Counted from the stretch's first letter, positions 51,466 through 61,624 are shown. The stretch: DNA of 64,000 nucleotides from Rikenellaceae bacterium (GCA_003542575.1 DPKJ01000014.1:1-64000); one strand, 5' to 3'. The notes: generated from the sequence alone by a model not told the origin. A program made the numbers and translations.

Positions 51466-52407
51466 GTGGAAATTAGAAAGACAGAAGAGGGGACTGTTGT
51501 CAAACATACGGGCAGTCAATATCTTGTGAGTAAACTACCTCACTGGAACGTTGTGACCTGCGTTCTTAAGGGTAAATTACGCCTTAAGGATTCGCATACA
51601 ACAAACCCTGTGGCAGTAGGCGATAGAGTAGTTTACGAAACAGAAGACGGTGTAACCGGAGTCATTAAGGAGGTATATCCTCGTCGCAATTACATAATTA
51701 GAAAATCAACCAATCTTTCGAGGCAAGCTCATATTATTGCATCAAATCTAGATCAGGTTTTTCTCATTGTAACACTTGACTTTCCCAAAACAAAGCTTGA
51801 ATTTATTGACAGGTTTCTGGTAACTTGTGAAGCATATAAGGTTCCTGTGAAGATTCTGCTTAACAAAGCAGATCTCTATACAGATGAATTTGAAGCTGAG
51901 ACTGAGAGATTTTACGAAATATACGGTAAAAGTGTCGGATATGAGATTATCCAAACATCAGGGCTGACCGGGCTGAATCTGAACGAAGTAAGAGAAAGAT
52001 GCAAAGATAAGCTGACCCTCTTTTCCGGAGTCTCAGGAGTTGGAAAATCATCTCTGATTAATGCCCTCGATCCTGACCTTGCCCTTAAGACCGGGGATAT
52101 TTCAGATTATCACAAAATGGGTAAACACACTACAACATTTTATGAAATACACCCACTCGAGAGCGGAGGTTTTATTATAGATACGCCCGGAATAAAAGGA
52201 TTCGGACTTCTTGAAATGAAGCCGGAGGAGTTAAGTCACTACTTTCCCGAGATGCTAAGAATTCTTGAAAAGTGCCGTTTTACCCCATGTACACACACCC
52301 ACGAACCCGGATGTGCGGTCAAAGCCGCTGTTGAAACCGGAGAGATTCTGGAGGAGCGATACTACTCCTATCTGAGCATGCTTGAAGATGAGGAGAAGTA
52401 CAGATGA
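51466..52407 (+). CDS. rsgA: Ribosome small subunit-dependent GTPase RsgA
   Basis: About 313 residues from the GTG at 51466, chosen because family proteins begin a few residues before GTVVKHTGSQYLV; an upstream TTG at 51421 gives an unlikely hydrophobic extension. Circularly permuted GTPase: OB-fold, then LNKADL (G4), TSG (G5), GVSGVGKSSLINAL (G1) and DTPGIKGFG (G3), followed by the zinc knuckle CRFTPCTHTHEPGC. Checks late 30S maturation. TATCTTCG lies just before the GTG. Its stop overlaps the MATE start (ATGA). Confidence 0.9.
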   Translation: MEIRKTEEGTVVKHTGSQYLVSKLPHWNVVTCVLKGKLRLKDSHTTNPVAVGDRVVYETEDGVTGVIKEVYPRRNYIIRKSTNLSRQAHIIASNLDQVFLIVTLDFPKTKLEFIDRFLVTCEAYKVPVKILLNKADLYTDEFEAETERFYEIYGKSVGYEIIQTSGLTGLNLNEVRERCKDKLTLFSGVSGVGKSSLINALDPDLALKTGDISDYHKMGKHTTTFYEIHPLESGGFIIDTPGIKGFGLLEMKPEELSHYFPEMLRILEKCRFTPCTHTHEPGCAVKAAVETGEILEERYYSYLSMLEDEEKYR

Positions 52408-53705
52408 ACAGAAGGGTTTTAAAGCTGGCTGCGCCAAGTATTCTTGCTAATATAACAGTTCCGCTTGTAGGTATGGTAGACCTTGCCATTGCAGGGAGGT
52501 TAGGTGATGCTGCCAGCATTGGCGGAATAGCAATTGCAACAATGCTCTTTGATCTACTTTACTGGAATATGGGCTTCCTTAGGGTTGGGACAGGAGGCTT
52601 TGCCGCACAGGCATACGGAAGAAGAGATTTCAAAGATGCATTTCGGATACTTGTTCAGGCCGTAGGAACGGCTCTTCTATCTGCTATGGTCATTTGGGTA
52701 ATTCAGTTTGCATTTCTTGAATCGGCATTCCTGATTATCGATTGCACAACAGAAGTCGAATCACTTGCCAGAAAATATTTCTACATAAGAATATGGGCTG
52801 CTCCTGCCACTTTGTCGCTCTTTGCCTTCAAGGGTTGGTTTATTGGAATGCAAAATACTATAAGCCCAATGGTTGTGGATGTCTCTGTAAATCTATTGAA
52901 TCTTGTATTAAGCGTTGTATTTGCAATAGGACTTGGAATGGGGATTCCGGGGATAGCGTTGGGTACACTTCTGGCACAATACACTGGTCTGGCAATAGCA
53001 ATTGCCCTTTTGGTGATTTATTACCGAAAACTCTTTGGGTACATTCATATTAAGGAGAGCCTTAAACTGAAACAGATGAAAGATTTCTTTGTACTAAACG
53101 GAAATCTATTTTTAAGATCACTCTCATTGCTGCTTGTTTACTCAGGGTTTACCAGCATAGCTGCACGTTATGGAGACAATTTGCTTGCAGTAAGCACAAT
53201 TATGATGAAACTCATGTTGCTTTACTCATATTTTATTGACGGATTTGCTTATGCAGGGGAAGCTTTGACGGGAAGATTCATAGGTGCAAGAGATCTTGGT
53301 TCCCTTAAAAAGGCAATATCCGTTCTTTTTCGCTGGACACTCATTGTCGCGGCAATCTCTACAGTAGCTTACGCTCTTGCAGATGAGTTCCTGTTCAGAT
53401 TGATGACCAATAATCATGAAGTTTTAGCCTCAGCAGCAGAGTATCTCCCATGGCTTTTGATTGTCCCTCTGCTCAGTTGCACGGCATTCATACTTGACGG
53501 AATATTTATAGGCGCCACTGCATCAAAGGCAATAAGAGACACAATGCTACTCTCGGCAGCATCGTTTTTCATCACCTTTTATACAATGGAAAACCTGATG
53601 GGACTTCAAGCTCTCTACCTGGCATACATGGTGCACCTGGTCGTAAGAACAGTAATGATGTCTCTTTTGATGAAAAGGAAAGTATTGTCTAAAGCTGTTG
53701 CCTAA
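52404..53705 (+). CDS. MATE family efflux transporter (DinF-like)
   Basis: 433 residues with 12 membrane helices. LAAPSILANITVPLVGMVDLAIAG and the RVGTGGFAAQAYGRRD block are typical of the DinF branch of MATE exporters, driven by Na+ or H+. Substrate not predictable. Translationally coupled to rsgA by the overlapping ATGA; tail-to-tail overlap of four bases with sod. Confidence 0.88.
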   Translation: MNRRVLKLAAPSILANITVPLVGMVDLAIAGRLGDAASIGGIAIATMLFDLLYWNMGFLRVGTGGFAAQAYGRRDFKDAFRILVQAVGTALLSAMVIWVIQFAFLESAFLIIDCTTEVESLARKYFYIRIWAAPATLSLFAFKGWFIGMQNTISPMVVDVSVNLLNLVLSVVFAIGLGMGIPGIALGTLLAQYTGLAIAIALLVIYYRKLFGYIHIKESLKLKQMKDFFVLNGNLFLRSLSLLLVYSGFTSIAARYGDNLLAVSTIMMKLMLLYSYFIDGFAYAGEALTGRFIGARDLGSLKKAISVLFRWTLIVAAISTVAYALADEFLFRLMTNNHEVLASAAEYLPWLLIVPLLSCTAFILDGIFIGATASKAIRDTMLLSAASFFITFYTMENLMGLQALYLAYMVHLVVRTVMMSLLMKRKVLSKAVA

Positions 53706-54277
53706 AACCTGGCTGATACAATATCCCAGTCAATAATATTCCAGAGGGCCGCTATATAATCGGCTCTTTTGTTCTGATAATCCAGATAATAGGCGTGTTC
53801 CCAGACATCAAAGGTTAGTATGGCAGTATGTCCGTTTTTAACCGGAGTCCCTGCGTTACTCTCCTTGGATATAGATAGTTTACCATCTTTGTCCTTAACC
53901 AGCCATGCCCATCCCGACCCGAAAACAGTAAGAGCAGCATTGGAAAACTCCTTTTTGAAATTCTCAAAAGAGCCCCACTCACTATCGATAGCCGAGGCAA
54001 GAGGCCCCTTGGGAGCTCCTCCTCCGTTATGTTTAAACGAATGGAAGTAGAAGGTGTGGTTCCAAACCTGTGCTGCATTATTAAAAATTGCACCATCTGA
54101 TTTCATAACAATCTCTTCGAGGTTCATCTTTGCGAACTCTGTTCCGTTAATAAGGTTGTTAAGATTTGTTACATAGGCCTGATGGTGTTTCCCGTAGTGA
54201 AATTCCATTGTTAGAGGACTAATAACAGGATTAAGCTCATCTGCTTTGTAAGGCAGTTTTGGTAATTCAAAAAACAT
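53702..54277 (-). CDS. Superoxide dismutase (Fe/Mn family)
   Basis: 191 residues. Metal ligands are all visible: His in MEFHYGKHHQAY, His in QVWNHTFYF, and Asp and His in FDVWEHAYYLDY. Residues such as GGGAPKGPLASAID favour the iron or cambialistic type of anaerobes (inference). No signal peptide, so cytoplasmic. Defends against superoxide on air exposure. Confidence 0.94.
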   Translation of the reverse strand: MFFELPKLPYKADELNPVISPLTMEFHYGKHHQAYVTNLNNLINGTEFAKMNLEEIVMKSDGAIFNNAAQVWNHTFYFHSFKHNGGGAPKGPLASAIDSEWGSFENFKKEFSNAALTVFGSGWAWLVKDKDGKLSISKESNAGTPVKNGHTAILTFDVWEHAYYLDYQNKRADYIAALWNIIDWDIVSARF

Positions 54278-54348
54278 ATCTGTCTGTTTTAGTTTGATTA
54301 AAATATTTAAAGTACATCTCTTATTCTGTCTGCAGGATGATTTTTTAT

Positions 54349-54356
54349 TAACTTTG
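54349..54356 (+). promoter_or_regulatory. -7 box (TAACTTTG) of the hybrid kinase-fbp operon
   Basis: TAnnTTTG match 17 bases before the ATG at 54374; -33 not clear. Confidence 0.45.
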
Positions 54357-54373
54357 GCTAAACAATTAAATTA

Positions 54374-57300
54374 ATGCGTACCTCTCTCACTGCCATCCTC
54401 TTTTTATTACTCTATCTGGGTAGTTTCGGCATCATTGGGTCACAGAGCTATTATGCTCCTGTAGAGCCTTCTCAGATCCAGGAAAAGTCATTCACGCTAA
54501 TTTACACAAAAATTCACAATACCGAAAGGCTGTCCGAATTAAATGCAGGCTTTGCAAGTTATCTTTCAAGAAGCAAAATTCCATCAAGGGTAAGAACATT
54601 AACCGTTGACAATACAGGTGAGGGGGCCTATTTCAATAAGCTTGAGAGGTTTAAGCAGGTTCTCCATACACCTTTTGTCAAATTTTCAACCAATGTTTTG
54701 GTTGCAACTGACTCAGAGGCACACACTCTTATGATTGATGCCGACACACTAATCCCAAAAAAAATCTCGTTGATTTCGGTTGTATATAACGGTTCAAAGA
54801 TTCAAAAGTCTGATAAAATATCAACCATAGCTACCCAGCTTTTTTTCAGGGAAAATTTTAAGTTGGGGATGAGGTTATTCCCTCAAACAAAAAATATTCT
54901 GGTTTTAACTGATGAGAGCCCGTATGGAGACATTGAGATGGATGTGGCCAGAGAGCAGCTGGGAAGGAGTATAGATGGCGTTTTAATGCATTATGTTAAG
55001 ATTAAAAAAAACAATTTCAGGGAGTTTATCAATGAAATTAAACAATACCCAACGAACACTTTAATTATATTATCTACTTGGCAGTTAGATAATTATGGCA
55101 ACTACAAGCTAAACACATCAACAGAACCCTTTCTAAGTGAGATTGAACAGTATCCAATTCTGGCAACCCAATACCTCTCATTTGGGTCAGGAGCAATCGG
55201 AGGTTACACATCATCCACCTGGGATATAGGTTATAAGGTTGCACAGATGGCTAACCGACTGGACTCCTCCGGGGTATTTCATGACACATTAAGGGATTAT
55301 AGGCTTGTTTTTGATTACAATGCGATGAACAGGTGGGGATTATCTTCAAAAGATCTTCCCAGGGGTTCTCAGTTTATGAACAAACCTGACTCTTTGTTGG
55401 AACAATACAGGATAGAAATTAATTTCATGCTGGCACTATTTTCAATTTTACTGCTTTCGCTTTTGGTTTTCACGATGTATCACATCAGACACAGGAAGCT
55501 TACTATTGAAAACGAACAACTTGCCGCAGAAAATTTAAAGAGAAAAGAGTTGCTTGACAACACCCTTAAAGTAATGTCCGAGGGTGTCGTTTCACTTGAC
55601 CGCGATTTTAATATAATAGAGATAAACAGAAAAGCTGAGGAGATGTCCGGCACTTCGGGACCTCATATTGGAAAGAAGTTTAACGAGGTTTTTAACCTCT
55701 CTCAACCCGCAGGTAAACCCTCTTTTGAAAATTTTATGATTCTTGCACTTAAATCTGGAGTCCCTCAATCTCTGCTTCCCGATTTTGTCCTGAAAGTTAA
55801 GAATTCAGAATACAGATTCATTACCGGAGAGATCTTTCCTGTAATTGATACCACTGAAAAAATTAGGCAATTGGTCTTCGTTTTCAGAGACATAACTGAA
55901 TATTATCGTCTGTCACGTTTTTTAAGGACAGCAATGGAATCAGCCATGTTTTATACATGGTATTACAATCCTTCTGAAAATCACTTCGTATTTGACGAGA
56001 GTTTTAAGTCTGTTGCAGGCAAAAATTTTGAAGAAAAAAGAAAATTGGAAGATTTTCTGGAGATGGTTCACCCCGATGACAGGCATCGGCTAATTGAGCA
56101 CCATAAACCCGCCATATCCGTTAATAATAAAGAGGAGATATCATCAACTAATTTCAGGGTGCTCAAAGATGGCAGGTACGAGTGGTGGCAACGAAGGAGT
56201 ATTATTCAACTTAACAAAGATGGAGATTCCGTAAACACAAATGTATATGGAATGGATATCAATATAAACGAGTATAAAGAGAGGGAGAGTGAACTTATAG
56301 AGGCAAAAAAACGGGCAGAGGAGTCCGATAAACTTAAAACAGCTTTCCTCTCCAATATGAGCCATGAGATTCGCACACCACTCAATGGAATTGTAGGTTT
56401 TTCTGCCCTCCTCTCGGATAATGAATATACAGAAACAGAAAAAGCAGAGTTTTCTGACATCATCAGCTCAAATGCAAAGATGCTTTTAGCTCTTATTAAC
56501 GACATACTTGACCTCTCCCGAATTGAATCCAATTCTATTAAGTTTGAGGTAAGAGAGTTCTCCCTAAAAAAACAGATAGAAGAGATTATATCAATACATC
56601 AGCGTGTTGCCAAAGAGGGGGTTTTAATCACATCTGATCTTGGGGATAATGACGTATTGGTGGTTTTTGACAAACTTCGCAATTATCAGATCCTGAGCAA
56701 TCTTGTGGGTAACTCTATTAAGTTTACAGAAAAGGGAGAGATTAGAATCGGAGCAAGGGATAAAGGTGATTTTACCGAAATTTATGTTTCTGATACCGGA
56801 AAGGGAATGAGTAACAGCCAAAAAGAGAAGATATTCGGCCGCTTTTATAAGGCAGATGAATTTGGTTCCGGGTCAGGTCTGGGTCTTGCAATTTGCAAAG
56901 CATTAATTGAGCATTTTGGTGGTACAATAAGGGCTGAATCATCAGTAGGAATAGGGACAACTATCACCTATTCAATTCCAAATATCTCTTCATCTGAAAA
57001 TTTAATACATGAATCTCAACACACAATTGATATGAATATGGATCATAGTAACACTCCGTCCGGCTCGAACCAAAACATTGCCACGCCTAGTATTCTTATT
57101 GCAGAAGATCTTGAGAGCAATTACATCTTGCTGAAAATTATTCTCTCGAAACATTATAGTGTGATTTGGGCCAAAAACGGAATTGAGGCTGTCTCCCTTT
57201 TCAAATCCAACAACCCTAACCTGGTTCTTATGGATATCAAAATGCCATTGATGGATGGTCTTGAGGCTACAAAAATTATCCGGTCAGAATCACCACATAT

Positions 57301-57457
57301 CCCAATTATTGCTCAAACGGCAAATGCCTTTGAGTCTGACCACAGACAGGCTCTGGATGCCGGATGCAACGAAGTTATAACTAAACCTATCAAATCATCA
57401 AAGCTCCTGGAGGTTGTGGAGAAATACATTAACGGGCATAAACAGATTATACGATGA
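54374..57457 (+). CDS. Hybrid sensor histidine kinase with periplasmic ABC-binding-like sensor
   Basis: 1027 residues. Signal/anchor at 1-22; residues about 30-345 form a periplasmic domain resembling ABC substrate-binding folds (two halves; VLTDESPYGD and ILSTWQLD strands); one membrane helix at about 350-370; PAS at about 390-510 and a second PAS at about 515-635; HisKA with His664 in SNMSHEIRTPLNG; HATPase with DTGKGM and SGSGLGLAICK; receiver domain at about 905-1020 with Asp954 in LMDIKMP. No output DNA-binding domain, so it must pass phosphate on or act on another protein. Its stop overlaps the fbp start (ATGA). Confidence 0.9.
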   Translation: MRTSLTAILFLLLYLGSFGIIGSQSYYAPVEPSQIQEKSFTLIYTKIHNTERLSELNAGFASYLSRSKIPSRVRTLTVDNTGEGAYFNKLERFKQVLHTPFVKFSTNVLVATDSEAHTLMIDADTLIPKKISLISVVYNGSKIQKSDKISTIATQLFFRENFKLGMRLFPQTKNILVLTDESPYGDIEMDVAREQLGRSIDGVLMHYVKIKKNNFREFINEIKQYPTNTLIILSTWQLDNYGNYKLNTSTEPFLSEIEQYPILATQYLSFGSGAIGGYTSSTWDIGYKVAQMANRLDSSGVFHDTLRDYRLVFDYNAMNRWGLSSKDLPRGSQFMNKPDSLLEQYRIEINFMLALFSILLLSLLVFTMYHIRHRKLTIENEQLAAENLKRKELLDNTLKVMSEGVVSLDRDFNIIEINRKAEEMSGTSGPHIGKKFNEVFNLSQPAGKPSFENFMILALKSGVPQSLLPDFVLKVKNSEYRFITGEIFPVIDTTEKIRQLVFVFRDITEYYRLSRFLRTAMESAMFYTWYYNPSENHFVFDESFKSVAGKNFEEKRKLEDFLEMVHPDDRHRLIEHHKPAISVNNKEEISSTNFRVLKDGRYEWWQRRSIIQLNKDGDSVNTNVYGMDININEYKERESELIEAKKRAEESDKLKTAFLSNMSHEIRTPLNGIVGFSALLSDNEYTETEKAEFSDIISSNAKMLLALINDILDLSRIESNSIKFEVREFSLKKQIEEIISIHQRVAKEGVLITSDLGDNDVLVVFDKLRNYQILSNLVGNSIKFTEKGEIRIGARDKGDFTEIYVSDTGKGMSNSQKEKIFGRFYKADEFGSGSGLGLAICKALIEHFGGTIRAESSVGIGTTITYSIPNISSSENLIHESQHTIDMNMDHSNTPSGSNQNIATPSILIAEDLESNYILLKIILSKHYSVIWAKNGIEAVSLFKSNNPNLVLMDIKMPLMDGLEATKIIRSESPHIPIIAQTANAFESDHRQALDAGCNEVITKPIKSSKLLEVVEKYINGHKQIIR

Positions 57458-59409
57458 AAGATCTCAAATACCTGCGACTGCTTGCCAAAAGCTTTCCAAC
57501 TATTTCTGACGCTACAACAGAGATAATAAATCTGGAGGCTATTCTTAATCTCCCCAAAGGGACCGAGCACTTTCTTACCGATATACACGCAGAACATGAA
57601 GCCTTTAGCCATGTCCTAAAAAATGCTTCGGGTGTTATCCGCAAAAAGGTAGAGATGATATTCGGGCACTCTCTTCGCGAATCTGAGAAGAGGGAGTTGT
57701 GTACTCTTATCTATTATCCAAAGGAGAAGCTGAAGATAATACAGGAGAGAGAGGGCAAAGAGATAGATGAGTGGTACAAAATAGTACTTGTAAGACTGAT
57801 GAGGGTTTGTGGCAATGTTTCTTCAAAATACACCCGCTCTAAAGTGAGAAAGGCTCTTCCTAAGGAGTATTCATACATTATCCAGGAACTTCTTCACGAA
57901 TCACTGGCTGAGCCAAATAAACAGGAGTATATTGCGGCAATTATATCAACAATTGTCTCTACAGGGAGAGCAAAACATTTTATTATTGCTATTTGCAATG
58001 TAATTCAACAACTTACGATAGATTCTCTCCATATTATCGGAGATATTTATGATCGTGGCCCGGGTGCTCATATTATAATGGATCTGCTTTGTAACTATCA
58101 CAACTTTGACATTCAGTGGGGCAACCACGACCTTGTATGGATGGGTGCTGCTTCTGGAAGCGAGGCCTGTATGGCCAATGTTATTCGCATCTCCCTGAGA
58201 TATGCAAACCTTGCAACTCTGGAGGAGGGTTATGGAATTAACCTTATGCCACTTGCTACATTTGCCATGGAGACATACGGTGACGACCCTTGCACTCTGT
58301 TCAAGCCAAAGGCAAATCAGGATGAGCCTGTTAAAAGCAAGCATATCAAAATGATATCTCAAATGCATAAAGCAATTTCGGTAATTCAGTTTAAACTTGA
58401 AGGGGCTGTTATTGCAAGAAACAAGGACTTTGAGATGGATGACAGGAGGCTGTTGCACCTGATTGATTTCAAAAAGGGGACAATTACCCTTGAAGGTGTG
58501 GAATATGCTTTAAAGGATACAAATTTCCCAACAATAGACCCTGCCGACCCTTATAAACTAACAGAGGAGGAGCATGATCTGGTTGGCAGTCTGATGCACT
58601 ATTTCTTAACAAGCGAAAAGCTGTATAAGCACATGAGGTGTATCTACAACCACGGCTCTGTTTATCTGGTTAGGAATTCCAATCTGCTCTATCATGGATC
58701 TATGCCGCTGAATGAAGATGGAACACTTAAAAGTATCTGTATATCGGGAGAGGAGTATGCCGGAAAGGCCCTTTTTGATAAATTTGACAAAATGGTCAGG
58801 CAGGCATTCTTTGAAGAGAGGGGTAAACCCAATAAACATACGGCTAAAGATATGATCTGGTACTTGTGGTGCGGCCCCTACTCTCCACAATTCGATAAAG
58901 AGAAGATGGCAACCTTTGAGAGGTACTTTATTGCCGAAAAGGAGACACACAAAGAGAAGAAGGGATATTATTACTATCTGAAAGACAATAAGCAAATATG
59001 CGAAATGATACTTAAAGAGTTTGGAATTGAAGATAGCCAGTCGCATATAATAAACGGTCACATCCCTGTTAAAACCGGCAAGGGAGAGTCACCAATCAAG
59101 GCAGGGGGAAAACTGCTTGTTATTGATGGTGGCTATTCAAAAGCCTATCAACCGGAAACAGGTATTGCCGGATATACTCTCATCTACAACTCTCATGGCT
59201 TGTTATTAATTCAGCATCAGCCATTTGTGTCAACCCAAAAGGCTATTGAAGATGGAGACGACATCATATCCGAGACCACAGTTGTTGAATTCAGCAATAA
59301 AAGAAGGCTGGTAAGAGATACAGACATAGGCGCCGAACTGCAAAAGCAGATCGACGACCTTATGAATCTGGTATCAGCGTATAGAAACGGAGTAATAAAA
59401 GAGACTTAA
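57454..59409 (+). CDS. fbp: Fructose-1,6-bisphosphatase class III
   Basis: 651 residues. Gluconeogenic removal of the 1-phosphate. The calcineurin-like metal site is seen in LTDIHAEHEAF, HIIGDIYDRGPGAHII, QWGNHDLVWMGAA and the NGHIPVK stretch. Class III is the type known from Firmicutes and found in Bacteroidales. Unusual context: translationally coupled to the hybrid kinase, which hints that gluconeogenesis responds to the signal sensed by that kinase (inference). Confidence 0.93.
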   Translation: MKDLKYLRLLAKSFPTISDATTEIINLEAILNLPKGTEHFLTDIHAEHEAFSHVLKNASGVIRKKVEMIFGHSLRESEKRELCTLIYYPKEKLKIIQEREGKEIDEWYKIVLVRLMRVCGNVSSKYTRSKVRKALPKEYSYIIQELLHESLAEPNKQEYIAAIISTIVSTGRAKHFIIAICNVIQQLTIDSLHIIGDIYDRGPGAHIIMDLLCNYHNFDIQWGNHDLVWMGAASGSEACMANVIRISLRYANLATLEEGYGINLMPLATFAMETYGDDPCTLFKPKANQDEPVKSKHIKMISQMHKAISVIQFKLEGAVIARNKDFEMDDRRLLHLIDFKKGTITLEGVEYALKDTNFPTIDPADPYKLTEEEHDLVGSLMHYFLTSEKLYKHMRCIYNHGSVYLVRNSNLLYHGSMPLNEDGTLKSICISGEEYAGKALFDKFDKMVRQAFFEERGKPNKHTAKDMIWYLWCGPYSPQFDKEKMATFERYFIAEKETHKEKKGYYYYLKDNKQICEMILKEFGIEDSQSHIINGHIPVKTGKGESPIKAGGKLLVIDGGYSKAYQPETGIAGYTLIYNSHGLLLIQHQPFVSTQKAIEDGDDIISETTVVEFSNKRRLVRDTDIGAELQKQIDDLMNLVSAYRNGVIKET

Positions 59410-60308
59410 ACAAATATCTCTGCCATCATACATCTGGCAGAACCTCCTCCGTTATTCTCGATTGTTTCAAGTTCGGGCGCAATAATTTTGCAATATTTTT
59501 CAAGTTTTGAAACCTGCTCATTAGTGAGTGCTCTCTTTGCGCGGGCAGACATGACAAGCAGCGGTTGACCCTCTTTACCTCTCACCTCAAGCATATTGCC
59601 TGCAAACTCCTCCATCTGCTCAAGAGAGATCTCAATTATTGTCTTATCACTCTCTTCAATGAGACCAATAAGATCTTCTCTTTGGTTTATATCATCTACC
59701 GCGTCCAGGCATACTATCGCAATAGCTGATCCTACGCACATCATTACATTTGTGTGGTAGATTGGTTTCCCCGAAGAGTCACATGCATCAAATATCAGGT
59801 AATCGTATTCAAGTTCGTCGCAGAATTGCTCAAGCACCTCTTCGTCTGTTCTTTGCGAGCGACAGGCAAATGCTATACAGTTATCTCTGTCCAGAATCAT
59901 ACTCCCTGTTCCTTCAAGAAATTTCTCCTTTTTCTCAAAATCGGTGAGATCTACAACTCGTTTAAACTTAAAGTTGCTCTTTAGAAAGTTGATAACACCC
60001 TCTTTTCTCTCAAGTCTGCGGTTTGGCGCAAACATAGGGTAAAGAACAAGTGTACCTCCCTCATGTGTAGAAAACCAGTTGTTTGGAAAAACAGAATCAG
60101 GAGTGTGAGGTTCGGGAGTATCATTTATTACCATAACCTCAACATCGGCATCTTTTAGCATTGCCGTAAAATTATCGAATTCAGCTGTAGCTTTTTCGTT
60201 TGCCATCTCTGCGAACCCCTCTTTCTGAAAAGCATTATTTGCCGATGTTTGACTATTAAAGCCAAAGTTCGATGGTCTGACCATCAATATTTTGTTTGTT
60301 GACTGCAT
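59406..60308 (-). CDS. ctlX: Citrulline hydrolase-type amidinotransferase CtlX
   Basis: 300 residues of the guanidino-modifying superfamily. HTPDSVFPNNWFSTHEGG is the family signature; ILEGTGSM-like and TNVMMCVGS carry the catalytic Asp/His regions, and the nucleophile Cys is in NGGGSARCMMAE near the C-terminus, much like that of the arginine deiminase at 39136-40413. CtlX-type proteins are linked to breakdown of citrulline to ornithine. It follows rocD by 44 bases, fitting that use. Confidence 0.85.
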   Translation of the reverse strand: MQSTNKILMVRPSNFGFNSQTSANNAFQKEGFAEMANEKATAEFDNFTAMLKDADVEVMVINDTPEPHTPDSVFPNNWFSTHEGGTLVLYPMFAPNRRLERKEGVINFLKSNFKFKRVVDLTDFEKKEKFLEGTGSMILDRDNCIAFACRSQRTDEEVLEQFCDELEYDYLIFDACDSSGKPIYHTNVMMCVGSAIAIVCLDAVDDINQREDLIGLIEESDKTIIEISLEQMEEFAGNMLEVRGKEGQPLLVMSARAKRALTNEQVSKLEKYCKIIAPELETIENNGGGSARCMMAEIFV

Positions 60309-60352
60309 CTGTCCTTTTAAAGTTTATACTTTACAATACTCTGATTTATACT

Positions 60353-61585
60353 TTAATTCTCAAGAGATTTTATTGAAGCTTTAATTATCCCTATTGCCTC
60401 CATCAACTCCTCTTCGGTTATTACCAAAGGTGGCGCAAATCTGATTATATGTTTATGGGTTGGTTTGGCAATCAGACCATTTTCAGCCATTTTAAGACAA
60501 ACATCCCACGCCTCTTTTCCATTGAATGGCTTAATAACTACTGCGTTGAGCAACCCTTTACCTCTAACAAGCTCAATGAACGGCGAATCAAAAGTCTTCA
60601 TCTCACTTCTGAATATTTTACCCAGATATTCGGCCTTTTCGGTAAGCTTCTCATCCGTTACAACCTCGAGTGCTGCTTTTGCAACCTGGCAGGCTAGAGG
60701 AAATCCTCCGAATGTAGAACCGTGCTCGCCCGGTTTAATCGTTAGCATTATATGGTCATCGGCAAGAACAGCCGAAACAGGCAATACTCCTCCCGAGATT
60801 GCTTTACCTAAAATTACGATATCGGGACGAATCTCTTCGTGGTCGCAGCAAAGCATTTTACCGGTACGTGCAATACCTGTCTGAACCTCGTCAGCCACAA
60901 AAAGAACATTATGTTTTTTACATAGCTCAAAACATTTTTTCAAATATCCTTCATCCGGTACAAATACACCGGCTTCTCCCTGAATGGGCTCAACAAGAAA
61001 TGCGGCTACATGTTTCCCTCTCTCCTCAAGTACTTTTTCAAGTGCCTCTGCATTGTTGTAGGGTATTTTCACCAGACCAGGTGTGAATGGGCCGTACATT
61101 GCGTAAGAATCCGGATCGGTTGATAGAGAGACAATTGATATGGTTCTCCCGTGGAAGTTACCTTCACATCCGATAATGAGGGCCTTGTCTTCGGGGATGT
61201 TCTTCTTTACATAACCCCATCTTCTGGATAGTTTCAGCGCGGTCTCTACTGCCTCTGCACCGGAGTTCATTGGTAATACTTTATCATATCCGAAATAATT
61301 GTGAATAAACTCCTCATAAGGTCCAAGCTTGTCATTGTAAAATGCCCGTGAAGTAAGGCAAAGCTGTTGTGCCTGTGAGGTCAGAGCCTCAACAATTCTT
61401 GGATGACAGTGCCCCTGGTTAACTGCAGAGTATGCAGACAGGAAATCGAAATATCTCTTTCCATCTACATCCCATACAAAGGCCCCTTTTCCTTTGGAAA
61501 GGACAACCTCCAGTGGGTGGTAATTATGTGCTCCGTAAAGATCTTCCTGTTCAATAAATGACTTTGCTTTTTCTGAAATTTTCAT
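60353..61585 (-). CDS. rocD: Ornithine aminotransferase
   Basis: 410 residues, class III PLP aminotransferase. Transfers the delta-amino group of ornithine to 2-oxoglutarate, giving glutamate semialdehyde. YGAHNYHPLEVVLSKG and FLSAYSAVNQGHCHPRI mark the ornithine branch; Schiff-base Lys in ILGKAISGG; EPIQGEAGV and DEVQTG follow. First gene of rocD-ctlX; -7 box at 61625-61632. Confidence 0.93.
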   Translation of the reverse strand: MKISEKAKSFIEQEDLYGAHNYHPLEVVLSKGKGAFVWDVDGKRYFDFLSAYSAVNQGHCHPRIVEALTSQAQQLCLTSRAFYNDKLGPYEEFIHNYFGYDKVLPMNSGAEAVETALKLSRRWGYVKKNIPEDKALIIGCEGNFHGRTISIVSLSTDPDSYAMYGPFTPGLVKIPYNNAEALEKVLEERGKHVAAFLVEPIQGEAGVFVPDEGYLKKCFELCKKHNVLFVADEVQTGIARTGKMLCCDHEEIRPDIVILGKAISGGVLPVSAVLADDHIMLTIKPGEHGSTFGGFPLACQVAKAALEVVTDEKLTEKAEYLGKIFRSEMKTFDSPFIELVRGKGLLNAVVIKPFNGKEAWDVCLKMAENGLIAKPTHKHIIRFAPPLVITEEELMEAIGIIKASIKSLEN

Positions 61586-61624
61586 GATGTGGCTTTGTTG
61601 ATTTTTTTAATGCGACTAACGTAG

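Noticed and set aside
57946..58458. 170-codon minus-strand ORF inside fbp
   Set aside because: Antisense shadow of a well-conserved enzyme; no motifs of its own.
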